Shown: positions 51,957-61,152 of the stretch, in pieces
Numbering within the stretch: position 1 is the stretch's first letter
Layout of the letters: the number at the start of each line of letters is the position of its first letter
From: Burkholderia stagnalis
Lineage (GTDB): Bacteria; Pseudomonadota; Gammaproteobacteria; Burkholderiales; Burkholderiaceae
DNA: 64,000 nucleotides
Reading direction: 5' to 3'
Assembly: GCF_902830275.1 (NCBI RefSeq)
Contig: NZ_CADESW010000015.1
Span: 62,001 to 126,000 of the forward strand
Program-made: the position numbers and the translations under genes
The notes under the pieces: generated by a model
Seen by the model: the letters and a program-made list of their open reading frames with translations, nothing else
What the model was told of the DNA's origin: nothing
The model's database searches: none

Positions 51957-54266
51957 TCAGAACGCCGTCCCGATCTGGAACTGGAATTTCTGGTACTTGT
52001 CGCCTTCGTTCTTCTGGATCGGGAAGCCGAGGCTCAGCTTGAGCGGCCCGATCGGCGAGATCCACGCGAGACCGACGCCGTAGCCGTAGCGCAGGCCGTT
52101 CGCGCCCGTGCTGGTGCCGCCCGGCGCGTTGCCCCAGACGTTGCCGCCGTCGACGAACGTGAACACGCGCAGCGTGCGGTCGTAGCCGGTGCCCGGCAGC
52201 GGGAACGTCAGCTCGATGTTGCCGACGACCATCTTCGAGCCGCCGATCGGGTCGTTCGTCTTCGAGTCGCGCGGGCCCAGCGAGCTCGGCTCGTAGCCAC
52301 GCACGGAGCCGATACCGCCCGCGTAGTAGTTCTTGAAGATCGGGTACGGGTTGCCGATGCCGTTACCGTAGCCGCCCTGGATGTTCATGCCCAGGATGAA
52401 GCCGCGCGAGAACGAATAGTAGTACTGCGCCTGCAGGTCGGCCTTGTAGTACTGGATCTTGCCGACCGGCACGCCGTACTCGATGTTCGCCTGCGTGAAG
52501 TAGCCGCGGCTCGGGATCAGCGCGCTGTCACGCGCGTCGCGCGACCACGCGACCGTCAGCGGCACCGTGTTCGACACACGGCCGAATTCGTTGACATAGG
52601 CCTGGTAGCTCTGCGGCGTGTTCGAATCGACGTCGAGGCGGTTCTGCTCGAAGCCCGCGCCGAAGTAGATGGTATCGACTTCCGAGAACGGGATGCCGAA
52701 CTTCATGTTGCCGCCCGCGCTGACGATCTTGAAGCTCGAGTTCGTCGAATAGTAGAGCGGCTGGTACGTGCGGTAGTAGACGTCGGTGATCCGCTTGATG
52801 CCGTCGACCGTGAAGTACGGATCGACCTGCGTGACCGTCAGCGTACGGTAGCTCTTCGCGGTGTTGACGTTCACCGCGAGACTCGTGCCCGAGCCGAACA
52901 CGTTGTCCTGCGACACGCCGGCCGACAGCACGACCTTGTCGGTCGACGAGAAGCCCGCGCCCAGCGTGATCGCGCCGGTCGGCTTTTCCGCGACCTTCAC
53001 GTTCACGTCGACCTGGTCGTTCGTGCCTTCGACCGGCACCGTCGACACGTCGACGTCGGTGAAGTAGCCGAGGCGGTTCACGCGGTCCTTCGACAGCGCG
53101 AGGCGGCCCGAATCGAACCACGAGCTTTCGAGCTGGCGCATTTCGCGGCGCACGACCTCGTCGCGCGTACGCGTGTTGCCGACGATGTTGATGCGGCGCA
53201 CATACACGCGGCGGCTCGGATCGACGACCAGCGTCAGGTTCACCTTGTGGTTCGCCTGGTCGATGTCCGGCTGTGCATTGACGGTCGCGAACGCATAGCC
53301 GTACTGGCCGAGCTTGTCGACGATCGCCTTCGTCGTCTGCTGCAGCTTCTCGGCCGAGAAACGGTCGCCCGCCTTGATCTTGATGAGCTTGTTCAGCTCG
53401 GCCTCGCGGTCGAGCAGGTTGCCCGCGAGCTTGATGCCGGACACGGTGTACGGTTCGCCTTCATGCAGCGTGACCGTCATGTACATGTCTTTCTTGTCCG
53501 GCGAGATCGACACCTGGGTCGACTCGATGTTGAACTCGAGGTAGCCGCGGTTCAGGTAGTACGAGCGCACCGCCTCGAGGTCGCCCGTGAGCTTTTCCTT
53601 CGAGTAGAGGTCGTTCTTCGTGTACCAGGAGAACCAGTTCGGCGTCGACAGCTGCATCTCGTCGCGCAGCGTGCTCGTCTTGAACGCCTTGTTGCCGATG
53701 AAGTTGATCTGGCGGATCTTCGCGCTCGGCCCTTCGGCGACCGCGAACAGGATCGACACGCGGTTCGCGTCGACCGGCGTGACCGTGGTCTTCACCTCGG
53801 CCGCGTAGAAGCCGCGCGTCAGGTACTGGCGCTTCAGTTCCTGCTCGGCCTTGTCGACGAGCGCCTTGTCGTAGTAGCGGCCGTCCGCGAGGCCGACTGC
53901 GCGCAGCGCCTTCGTCAGGTTGTCCTTGTCGAATTCCTTCGTGCCGGTGAAGTCGATCGACGCGATGGCCGGACGCTCCTGAACCTGCACGATCACGACG
54001 CTGCCCTGGGTGGCGATGCGCACGTCGTTGAAAAAGCCCGTCGCGTACAGCGCGCGGATTGCTTCGGATGCCTTGTCGTCGGTAAAGGTGTCGCCTTGCT
54101 TGATCGGCAGGTAGGCAAACACGGAACCCGGTTCGACGCGCTGCAAGCCCTCGATCTTGATGTCTTGCACCACGAACGGCGCGGCTGCATGCGCCGCGAG
54201 TCCGTGCGCGGCGAGCGCCGCCGCTGCAACTGTCTTAGGTACAAAGCGATGAGGTTTGAACAACAT
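51957..54266 (-). CDS. bamA: Outer membrane protein assembly factor BamA
   Basis: A 769-residue Omp85 protein at the centre of the beta-barrel assembly machine. A signal peptide (cleaved near AAHAAA, about 25-28) precedes five POTRA domains (about 30-425; first is FVVQDIKIEGLQRVEPGSVFAYLPI). The C-terminal 16-strand barrel has the conserved GGIGSVRGYEPSSLGPRD (L6 loop VRGY) and final LKLSLGFPIQKNEGDKYQKFQFQIGTAF ending in phenylalanine. It lies between rseP and skp. Confidence 0.98.
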   Translation of the reverse strand: MLFKPHRFVPKTVAAAALAAHGLAAHAAAPFVVQDIKIEGLQRVEPGSVFAYLPIKQGDTFTDDKASEAIRALYATGFFNDVRIATQGSVVIVQVQERPAIASIDFTGTKEFDKDNLTKALRAVGLADGRYYDKALVDKAEQELKRQYLTRGFYAAEVKTTVTPVDANRVSILFAVAEGPSAKIRQINFIGNKAFKTSTLRDEMQLSTPNWFSWYTKNDLYSKEKLTGDLEAVRSYYLNRGYLEFNIESTQVSISPDKKDMYMTVTLHEGEPYTVSGIKLAGNLLDREAELNKLIKIKAGDRFSAEKLQQTTKAIVDKLGQYGYAFATVNAQPDIDQANHKVNLTLVVDPSRRVYVRRINIVGNTRTRDEVVRREMRQLESSWFDSGRLALSKDRVNRLGYFTDVDVSTVPVEGTNDQVDVNVKVAEKPTGAITLGAGFSSTDKVVLSAGVSQDNVFGSGTSLAVNVNTAKSYRTLTVTQVDPYFTVDGIKRITDVYYRTYQPLYYSTNSSFKIVSAGGNMKFGIPFSEVDTIYFGAGFEQNRLDVDSNTPQSYQAYVNEFGRVSNTVPLTVAWSRDARDSALIPSRGYFTQANIEYGVPVGKIQYYKADLQAQYYYSFSRGFILGMNIQGGYGNGIGNPYPIFKNYYAGGIGSVRGYEPSSLGPRDSKTNDPIGGSKMVVGNIELTFPLPGTGYDRTLRVFTFVDGGNVWGNAPGGTSTGANGLRYGYGVGLAWISPIGPLKLSLGFPIQKNEGDKYQKFQFQIGTAF

Positions 54267-54327
54267 GCATCCCCAATATTTAGCTGCATCAAATCAGGCG
54301 GCTGCCCGGCGGGCGCCACCTGACGCT

Positions 54328-55698
54328 TCAAAAATGGATTAACCGAGCCAGATCGTTGAACAGCGCGATCGCCGACAATGCGACGATGCAGATCAACCCG
54401 GCTCTTTGCAGAATCAGTTGCCAGCGCTCCGAAACGGCTTTCCCGGTCGCGGCTTCAACCAGATAATATAACAGATGACCCCCGTCCAAAACGGGAATCG
54501 GCAACAAGTTCAGTACGCCAAGGCTAATGCTGACAAGGGCGAGGAACGACAGGAACGCCGACGGGCCGAGCCGGGCGCTCTTGCCCGCATAGTCGGCGAT
54601 CGTCACGGGGCCGGACAGGTTCTTCAGCGACGCATCGCCGGTGATCATCCGCCCGAACATCCGCAGCGAGTACACCGCGATGTCCCACGTGCGGTGCGCG
54701 CCGAGCTTCAGGCTGTCGATCGGGCCATAACGCACGTCGACGCCCGGCGTATGCATCGACAGCGCCGCGCCGATGCGGCCGACCTGCTGCCCGGTCTCCT
54801 CGTCGCGCTGCGCCTGCGGCACGATCGTGACCGTCTGCGCGGCGCCGCCGCGCTCGATCTTCAGCGCGAGCGGCTTGCCTGCATGGTGCTTGACCGCGTC
54901 GATGAAGCGCGACGCGCCGCCGACCCGCTCGCCGTCGATCGCCAGCAGCTTGTCGCCGGGCTTCAGGCCCGCCTGCTGCGCCGCGCTGCCGGGCTGGACC
55001 GATGCGACCGACAGCGTGCCGCCGCCCGTCTCGAAACCCAGTCGCGCCATGAAATCGTCGTCGATCGCGCCTTCGTCGATCTGCCGCAGGTCGACGCGGA
55101 AATCGTAGGTCGAGCCGCCGTCGCGCGCGCCGAGCACGACCTCCCGGTGATCGAACGCCGCCGCGAGGAGCTTCCAGCGCAGATCCGACCAGGACCGCAC
55201 GGCCTGCGCGTCGCCGCCCTGCGCGTCGCGGATCGACACGATCGTTTCGTTGCCGTCGAAGCCGGCCCGGGCTGCGACGGTGCCGGCCGCCGGCGGCGCG
55301 ATGATCGCCGCGGGCTCGGTCACGCCGGTCGCAAAAACCGCGGCGAACAGCACGATTGCCAACAGGAAATTGGCAATCGGCCCGGCCGCTACGATCGCGA
55401 TGCGCTTGCCGACCGACTGGCGATTGAACGCCTGCCCGAGCTCCTCCGGCTTCACGCCGGGGCCCGGCTCGCGCTCGTCGAGCATCTTCACGTAGCCGCC
55501 GAGCGGCAGCGCGGCCAGCGTCCACTCGGTCCCGGTCTTCTTGCTGACCCAGCGCGCGATCGGCTGGCCGAAGCCGATCGAGAACCGCAGCACCTTCACG
55601 CCGCACCAGCGCGCGACGCGGTAATGACCGTACTCATGCACGACGACCAGCACGCCGATCGCCACCGCAAACGCGATCAGTTCGACCAGCACGTTCAT
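54328..55698 (-). CDS. rseP: RseP/site-2 family zinc metalloprotease
   Basis: A 456-residue intramembrane protease that cleaves anti-sigma factors in the envelope-stress response and clears signal peptides. The zinc site is VVVHEYGHYRVARW (H21, E22, H25) in the first membrane helix, with the third ligand in NLLPIPVLDGGHLLYY near the C-terminus. Two PDZ domains lie between (one with VQPGSAAQQAGLKPGDKLLAIDGE). ATG 55698 has GAGG seven bases upstream; GTG at 55704 is less likely. Confidence 0.96.
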   Translation of the reverse strand: MNVLVELIAFAVAIGVLVVVHEYGHYRVARWCGVKVLRFSIGFGQPIARWVSKKTGTEWTLAALPLGGYVKMLDEREPGPGVKPEELGQAFNRQSVGKRIAIVAAGPIANFLLAIVLFAAVFATGVTEPAAIIAPPAAGTVAARAGFDGNETIVSIRDAQGGDAQAVRSWSDLRWKLLAAAFDHREVVLGARDGGSTYDFRVDLRQIDEGAIDDDFMARLGFETGGGTLSVASVQPGSAAQQAGLKPGDKLLAIDGERVGGASRFIDAVKHHAGKPLALKIERGGAAQTVTIVPQAQRDEETGQQVGRIGAALSMHTPGVDVRYGPIDSLKLGAHRTWDIAVYSLRMFGRMITGDASLKNLSGPVTIADYAGKSARLGPSAFLSFLALVSISLGVLNLLPIPVLDGGHLLYYLVEAATGKAVSERWQLILQRAGLICIVALSAIALFNDLARLIHF

Positions 55699-55709
55699 GA
55701 GCACCTCAT

Positions 55710-56906
55710 TCAGGCAGTGCGCTCCACGCTCGGCGCAGGCGCTTTCGAAATGAACGCGGCAGCGAGGCGGCGCGCCTCGGCATCCGCCGCGATGACGTCA
55801 TCGAGCCCGTCGGGCGTGCGGTTCGGCAGCGCGTTGAGCACCGCGTCGACCGTGGCCGCGATCGCCATGAAGCCGATCCGGCGCTCGAGAAACGCTTCGA
55901 CCGCGACTTCGTTGGCCGCGTTCAACGCGGCGCTCGCGATGCCGCCTTCGGCCAGCGCCTTGACCGCCAGCGCGAGGCACGGGAAGCGCGCGTAATCGGG
56001 CTTCTCGAACGACAGCTGCGCGATCTGCACGAGGTCGAGCTGCTCGACGCCCGCATCGACGCGATCCGGATACGCGAGCGCGTGCGCGATCGGCGTGCGC
56101 ATGTCGGGATTGCCGAGCTGCGCGAGCACCGAGCCGTCACGGTACGACACGAGCGAATGGATCACGCTCTGCGGATGGATCAGCACGTCGATCCGGTCGC
56201 CCGGCAGCCCGAAGATCCAGTGCGCCTCGATCACCTCGAGGCCCTTGTTCATCATCGTCGCGGAATCGACCGAGATCTTGCGCCCCATCACCCAGTTCGG
56301 ATGCTTGCACGCCTCGTCCGGCGTCACGTCGACGAGCGTCGCCGGCTCGCGGGTGCGGAACGGGCCGCCCGACGCGGTCAGGATGATCTTCGCGATCCCG
56401 CCGTGCTCGGCCGCGTCGCGCGGCATGCACTGGAAGATCGCATTGTGCTCGCTGTCGACCGGCAGCAGGATCGCGCCGTGGTCGCGCACCGCGTCCATGA
56501 AGATCGCGCCCGACATCACGAGCGATTCCTTGTTCGCGAGCAGGATGCGCTTGCCGGCGCGCGCGGCCGCGAGGCTCGGCGCGAGGCCGGCCGCGCCGAC
56601 GATCGCCGCGACGACGGTGTCGCAGCAGTCGCTCTTCGACACGTCGACGAGCGCCTGCGGCCCGTAGGTCACCTCGGTCTTGCTGCCGGCCGCGCGCAGT
56701 TGCGCCTCGACCTGCGCGGCCGTTTGCGCGTCGCCGACCACCGCGATCTCGGGCGCGAAGCGCAGGCACTGGGCGACCAGCTTGTCGCCATTGCGGTGCG
56801 CGGTCAGCGCGTAGACCGAAAAGCGGTCGGGATGGCGCGCGACCACGTCGAGCGTACTGTCTCCGATCGAGCCCGTCGAACCGAGCAATGTCAGGCGTTT
56901 TTGCAT
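55710..56906 (-). CDS. dxr: 1-deoxy-D-xylulose 5-phosphate reductoisomerase
   Basis: A 398-residue NADPH-dependent enzyme producing MEP, the committed step of the non-mevalonate isoprenoid route. The nucleotide motif is LLGSTGSIGDSTLDVV; the metal and substrate regions are LPVDSEHNAIFQ and ASGGPFRT, WVMGRKISVDSATMMNKGLEVIEAHWIFG. It feeds UppS with precursors for undecaprenyl phosphate. The gene lies 16 bp after cdsA and 11 bp before rseP. Confidence 0.98.
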   Translation of the reverse strand: MQKRLTLLGSTGSIGDSTLDVVARHPDRFSVYALTAHRNGDKLVAQCLRFAPEIAVVGDAQTAAQVEAQLRAAGSKTEVTYGPQALVDVSKSDCCDTVVAAIVGAAGLAPSLAAARAGKRILLANKESLVMSGAIFMDAVRDHGAILLPVDSEHNAIFQCMPRDAAEHGGIAKIILTASGGPFRTREPATLVDVTPDEACKHPNWVMGRKISVDSATMMNKGLEVIEAHWIFGLPGDRIDVLIHPQSVIHSLVSYRDGSVLAQLGNPDMRTPIAHALAYPDRVDAGVEQLDLVQIAQLSFEKPDYARFPCLALAVKALAEGGIASAALNAANEVAVEAFLERRIGFMAIAATVDAVLNALPNRTPDGLDDVIAADAEARRLAAAFISKAPAPSVERTA

Positions 56907-56922
56907 AACAGAAGTGTAGGTA

Positions 56923-57747
56923 TTAACCGTGAAACAGCAGCATCGCGAGCGGCAGCACGGGCAGGAGCGCGTCGACGCGGTCGAGCACGCCGCCGTGCCC
57001 CGGCAGCAGTCCGCTCGAATCCTTCACGCCGGCCTGGCGCTTCAGCAGCGATTCGAACAGGTCGCCGATCACGCTGTACGCGACGAGCAGCGTCAACGCC
57101 GCCCAGGCGCCCGGTCCGCCGAACTGCGCGGCAAAGGCAGAAAAAAGGGTCGGCTCGAACAGGTGCGCGGCCATCGCGACGCTCGCGACGACCATCACGG
57201 CAAGCCAGCCGCCCGCGGCCCCTTCCCAGGTCTTCCCGGGGCTGATCGAGAGCGCCAGTTTACGCTTGCCGAAGGCCTTGCCCGCAAAGTATGCGCCGAT
57301 ATCGGCCAGCCAGACCACGAGCAGCAGCGACAGCACGAACGGCACGCCCTGCGCGCGCGCGGCCACCAGCGCGTGCCAGCAGGCGGCGAAGATCACCAGG
57401 CCGGCCGCCAGCAGGAACGGCCGCCACACGCCGCCGGCGAGCACGGGCTTGCGCCACAGCACGAACGGGCCGACCAGCAGCCAGAACACGCCGGCCGCGG
57501 CAAAAAGGGGGCGGGATGAGGTTTCGCCGATGCCGAGCCGCGTGGTCGCGAGCAGCGCCAGTGCCGCGACGATCGCATAGACGACCGGGCCGGCGCCGCC
57601 GAGCTTCAGCAGGCGCGCCCATTCCCAGGCGGCAAATACCAGCACGACGCCGATCAGCGCGCCGAACGCGCCCAACGGCGCGAACAGCGTGACCGGCAGC
57701 AGCACCGCCAGCAACACCACCGCCGTGATCACACGGGTTTTCAGCAT
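56923..57747 (-). CDS. cdsA: Phosphatidate cytidylyltransferase
   Basis: A 274-residue membrane enzyme making CDP-diacylglycerol for phospholipids. Eight or so hydrophobic helices precede the signature SLLKRQAGVKDSSGLLPGHGGVLDRVDALL near the C-terminus; LSISPGKTWEGAAGG is also conserved. ATG 57747 overlaps the uppS stop by seven bases (ATGCTGA), indicating coupled translation. The frame runs back into uppS. Confidence 0.97.
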   Translation of the reverse strand: MLKTRVITAVVLLAVLLPVTLFAPLGAFGALIGVVLVFAAWEWARLLKLGGAGPVVYAIVAALALLATTRLGIGETSSRPLFAAAGVFWLLVGPFVLWRKPVLAGGVWRPFLLAAGLVIFAACWHALVAARAQGVPFVLSLLLVVWLADIGAYFAGKAFGKRKLALSISPGKTWEGAAGGWLAVMVVASVAMAAHLFEPTLFSAFAAQFGGPGAWAALTLLVAYSVIGDLFESLLKRQAGVKDSSGLLPGHGGVLDRVDALLPVLPLAMLLFHG

Positions 57748-58523
57748 GAAAGGGAATCGGCGTTCTGGGACTGCGGTTCGAGTTGCGCGCTCGTGCGCCC
57801 GAAGCGGCGCTCGCGATCGGTGTACGACGCCAGCGCGGCGGCCAGCGCCGCGCCGTCGAAGTCCGGCCAGAAGGTATCGGTGAAATAGAATTCGGTGTAG
57901 GCGAGCTGCCACAGCAGGAAGTTGCTGATCCGCTGTTCGCCGCCGGTGCGGATGAAGAGATCGGGTTCCGGCGCGTAGGCCATCGCCAGGTGGGGCGCGA
58001 AGCTGTCCTCGCTGACCTCCACCTCGCGGCCCTCGCGCGCAGCCTGCTCGACGAGCTTGCGGGTCGCCTGCAGGATGTCCCATCGGCCGCCGTAGTTCGC
58101 GGCGATGGTGAGCGTGAGGCGCGTGTTGCGCGCCGTCTTGGTTTCCGCGCGGCGGATCAACGCCTGGATGCGCGGTTCGAAACGGTCGAGATCGCCGACG
58201 ACGCGCAGGCGGATCCCGTTGGCATGCAGCTTGCCGACCTCGCGCTCGAGCGCGGTGATGAACAGCCGCATCAGGAACGACACTTCGTCGTTCGGCCGCC
58301 GCCAGTTCTCCGAGCTGAACGCGAACAGCGTCAGGTATTCGACGCCGGCGCGCGCGCAGCCTTCGACCACCGCGCGCACCGCGTCGACGCCGCGGGTGTG
58401 CCCCGCCACGCGAGGCAAGCGGCGTTCGGTCGCCCAACGGCCATTGCCGTCCATGATGATCGCGATATGACGCGGCACGACGCCGACGTCAGGCACGCGA
58501 ACGGTAGAGCTGGTATAGGTCAT
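57741..58523 (-). CDS. uppS: Undecaprenyl diphosphate synthase
   Basis: A 260-residue cis-prenyltransferase making the lipid carrier for cell-wall and O-antigen synthesis. The catalytic aspartate is in RHIAIIMDGNGRWA (D25); LTLFAFSSENWRRP and GGEQRISNFLLWQLAYTEFYF complete the signatures. It follows frr by 54 bp and overlaps cdsA by seven bases. Confidence 0.98.
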   Translation of the reverse strand: MTYTSSTVRVPDVGVVPRHIAIIMDGNGRWATERRLPRVAGHTRGVDAVRAVVEGCARAGVEYLTLFAFSSENWRRPNDEVSFLMRLFITALEREVGKLHANGIRLRVVGDLDRFEPRIQALIRRAETKTARNTRLTLTIAANYGGRWDILQATRKLVEQAAREGREVEVSEDSFAPHLAMAYAPEPDLFIRTGGEQRISNFLLWQLAYTEFYFTDTFWPDFDGAALAAALASYTDRERRFGRTSAQLEPQSQNADSLSC

Positions 58524-58577
58524 GGCCGTTGAGACAGGAATGCGGAAACAGAAGGCGGCACGCGAGAACGACGGTCG

Positions 58578-59138
58578 TCAGACCGTCATGATCTCCGCTT
58601 CCTTGCTCTGCACGAGCTTGTCGACTTCAGCCACGTGCTTGTCGGTCAGCTTCTGCACGTCGTCGCCTGCACGGCGCTCGTCGTCTTCCGAGATTTCCTT
58701 GTCCTTCACGAGCTTCTTCAACTGCTCGTTCGCGTCGCGGCGCAGGTTGCGGATCGCGACCTTGGCCGTTTCGCCTTCGCTCTTGACGACCTTCGTCAGC
58801 TCGCGGCGGCGCTCTTCCGTCAGCGCCGGCATCGGCACGCGGATCAGGTCGCCGGCGGTTGCCGGGTTCAGGCCGAGGTCGGCTTCGCGGATCGCCTTCT
58901 CGACCTTCGCGACCATGTTCTTTTCCCACGGCTGCACGCCGATCGTGCGCGCGTCGACGAGCGTCAGGTTGGCCACCTGCGAGATCGGCACCATCGAGCC
59001 GTAGTAGTCGACCTGCACGTGATCGAGCAGGCCCGTGTGCGCACGGCCCGTGCGGATCTTCGCCAGATCGTTCTTGAACGCTTCGATCGAGCGCTGCATC
59101 TTCTGCTCTACGCCCTTCTTGACATCAGCGACACTCAT
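58578..59138 (-). CDS. frr: Ribosome recycling factor
   Basis: A 186-residue factor that, with EF-G, splits post-termination ribosomes. The sequence MSVADVKKGVEQKMQRSIEAFKNDLAKIRTGRAHTGLLD, VDYYGSMVPISQVANL and VRIPMPALTEERRREL-like region is typical of RRF and the length is standard. It is 101 bp downstream of pyrH on the same strand. Confidence 0.98.
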   Translation of the reverse strand: MSVADVKKGVEQKMQRSIEAFKNDLAKIRTGRAHTGLLDHVQVDYYGSMVPISQVANLTLVDARTIGVQPWEKNMVAKVEKAIREADLGLNPATAGDLIRVPMPALTEERRRELTKVVKSEGETAKVAIRNLRRDANEQLKKLVKDKEISEDDERRAGDDVQKLTDKHVAEVDKLVQSKEAEIMTV

Positions 59139-59239
59139 TTCAACCTCCGAACCTTCAAACCTTCAATGAACGCGGGCGCTGCACCTGCGCAGCGGCGCCG
59201 CGCCGACACCCGCAATCGGTCGCCCGCATCCGCGGGAGT

Positions 59240-59953
59240 TTACACGTGGACGAGCGTCCCCTCGTCCTCACCCAGCACGATGCGCTTGAGCGCACCCGGC
59301 TTGTTGATCGAAAACACGCGAATCGGCAGCTTCTGGTCGCGGCACAGCGCGAACGCGGTCGCGTCCATCACCTGCAGGTTGCGGCTGATCGCCTCGTCGA
59401 ACGTGATCGTCGTGTAGCGCGTGGCGGACGGATCCTTCTTCGGGTCGGCCGAATACACGCCGTCGACCTTCGTCGCCTTCAGCACCACCTCCGCGCCCAC
59501 TTCGGAGCCGCGCAGCGCGGCGGCCGTATCCGTCGTGAAGAACGGGTTGCCGGTGCCGGCCGCGAAGATCACCACGCGGCCTTCCTCGAGCTGGCGGATC
59601 GCGCGGGGGCGGATGTACGGCTCGACGACCTGATCCATCCGCAGCGCGGACTGCACGCGCGCCTCGATGCCGGCGTGGCGCATCGCATCCTGCAGCGCCA
59701 GCGCGTTCATCATCGTCGCCAGCATCCCCATGTAGTCGGCCGTCGCGCGGTCCATGCCCGCCGCGCCACCCGCGACACCGCGGAAAATATTGCCGCCGCC
59801 GATCACCACCGCGAGCTGCGTGCCGAGACGCACGACTTCGGCGATATCGGCCACCATCCGTTCGATCGTCGCGCGATTGATGCCGAAGGCATCGTCGCCC
59901 ATCAGCGCTTCGCCGGAAAGTTTGAGGAGGACGCGTTTATAGGCATTGGGCAT
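59240..59953 (-). CDS. pyrH: Uridylate kinase
   Basis: A 237-residue amino-acid-kinase-fold enzyme phosphorylating UMP to UDP. It has KRVLLKLSGEALMG, VIGGGNIFRG, RATADYMGMLATMMNALALQDAM and VFAAGTGNPFFTTDTAAALR-type motifs. ATG 59953 (MPNAYKRVLLKLS) follows GGAAGCCCCT; ten further codons upstream lack support. It is separated from tsf by 155 bp holding a very strong hairpin. Confidence 0.98.
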   Translation of the reverse strand: MPNAYKRVLLKLSGEALMGDDAFGINRATIERMVADIAEVVRLGTQLAVVIGGGNIFRGVAGGAAGMDRATADYMGMLATMMNALALQDAMRHAGIEARVQSALRMDQVVEPYIRPRAIRQLEEGRVVIFAAGTGNPFFTTDTAAALRGSEVGAEVVLKATKVDGVYSADPKKDPSATRYTTITFDEAISRNLQVMDATAFALCRDQKLPIRVFSINKPGALKRIVLGEDEGTLVHV

Positions 59954-60020
59954 AGGGGCTTCCGAGCGACGAGAGGATGACAACCACGAACTGTAGGGGC
60001 GAATACTGATTCGGGCAAGC

Positions 60021-60057
60021 GCCGCCGGCCTGGCCGGGGTTCCGGCCGGCCGGCGGC
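60021..60057. repeat. 16-bp GC hairpin between tsf and pyrH
   Basis: GCCGCCGGCC (60021-60030) and GGCCGG (60032-60037), with one bulged T between them, pair with CCGGCC (60042-60047) and GGCCGGCGGC (60048-60057) around a GGTT loop. No T run follows on the minus strand. Confidence 0.7.
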
Positions 60058-60108
60058 GGCGCCGGCCGCGGCGGGAGCGGACGCCCGCCGCGGATGCTGC
60101 TGGACTGC

Positions 60109-60990
60109 TTACTGCTGCTTTGCTGCTGCGACTTGCGCGGCCACTTCGGCGGCGAAGTCGTCCTGACGCTTCTCGATGCCTTCGCCGACGACGAACAGCG
60201 CGAACTTCTGCACTGCAGCATTCGCCGCCTTCAGCATCTGCTCGATCGTCTGCTTGTCGTTCTTCACGAACGTCTGGTTCAGCAGCGACACTTCCTTCAG
60301 GTACTTCTGGACGCTGCCGTCGACCATCTTCGCGACGATCTCGGCCGGCTTGCCCGATTCCGCAGCCTTCTGCTCGGCCACGCGGCGTTCCGTTTCGATC
60401 AGTTCCGCCGGCACGTCGGCTGCCGACAGCGCGACCGGCTTCATTGCCGCGATGTGCATCGCGACGTCCTTGCCGACCTGCTCTTCCGCACCCGTGTACT
60501 CGACGATCACGCCGATGCGCGCGCCGTGCAGGTACGTTGCGATCTTGTTCGCGGTTTCGAAACGGACGAAACGGCGGATCGAGACGTTCTCGCCGATCTT
60601 GCCGATCAGCGCCAGGCGCACTGCGTCGACCGTCGAGCCGTCGAGCGGCAGCGCCGACAGCGCGGCCACGTCGGCCGGGTTCTGCGTCGCGACGAGTTCG
60701 GCGACGGTCTTCGAGAATGCGAGGAAGTCGTCGTTCTTCGCGACGAAGTCGGTTTCGCAGTTCAGTTCGACGAGCGCGCCAGCGTTGCCGCCGACGAACG
60801 ATGCGACGACGCCTTCGGCCGTCACGCGCGATGCCGCCTTGCTCGCCTTGTTGCCGAGCTTGACGCGCAGCAGCTCTTCAGCCTTGGCCAGGTCGCCGTC
60901 GGCTTCCGTCAGCGCCTTCTTGCACTCCATCATCGGTGCGTCGGTCTTTGCGCGCAGTTCTGCCACCATGCTTGCGGTAATTGCCGCCAT
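60109..60990 (-). CDS. tsf: Elongation factor Ts
   Basis: A 293-residue nucleotide exchange factor for EF-Tu. The N-terminal UBA-like domain has AELRAKTDAPMMECKKALTEADGDLAKAEELLR; the core has CETDFVAKNDDFLAFSK, which contacts EF-Tu. Of the two adjacent ATGs, 60990 has the better spacing from AAGGAG; 60993 would add one Met. It follows rpsB after a spacer containing an intrinsic terminator, as in other bacteria. Confidence 0.97.
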   Translation of the reverse strand: MAAITASMVAELRAKTDAPMMECKKALTEADGDLAKAEELLRVKLGNKASKAASRVTAEGVVASFVGGNAGALVELNCETDFVAKNDDFLAFSKTVAELVATQNPADVAALSALPLDGSTVDAVRLALIGKIGENVSIRRFVRFETANKIATYLHGARIGVIVEYTGAEEQVGKDVAMHIAAMKPVALSAADVPAELIETERRVAEQKAAESGKPAEIVAKMVDGSVQKYLKEVSLLNQTFVKNDKQTIEQMLKAANAAVQKFALFVVGEGIEKRQDDFAAEVAAQVAAAKQQ

Positions 60991-61101
60991 CATTCGCTCC
61001 TTGAGTCTGTATTCACAACGCCGCCCGCTTGGACGCGAACGGCCGAGATTCGTTTCCGGACCCGCGCCAACGCGGCGCGATCAGGTCCGGCGCACAAGCT
61101 T

Positions 61102-61131
61102 AAAAAAAGGGGGCCTGTTGAGAGCCCCCTT
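61102..61131 (-). terminator. Terminator/attenuator between rpsB and tsf
   Basis: AAGGGGGC (61107-61114), a nine-base loop and GCCCCCTT (61124-61131); on the minus strand the stem leads into seven T (A run 61102-61108). It sits 22 bp after the rpsB stop. Confidence 0.85.
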
Positions 61132-61152
61132 CTTGCGCCGGCTCGGGGCCAG

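Noticed and set aside
51945..54323. A 792-codon plus-strand frame opposite bamA
   Set aside because: Antisense shadow with no signal peptide, domain or conserved motif.
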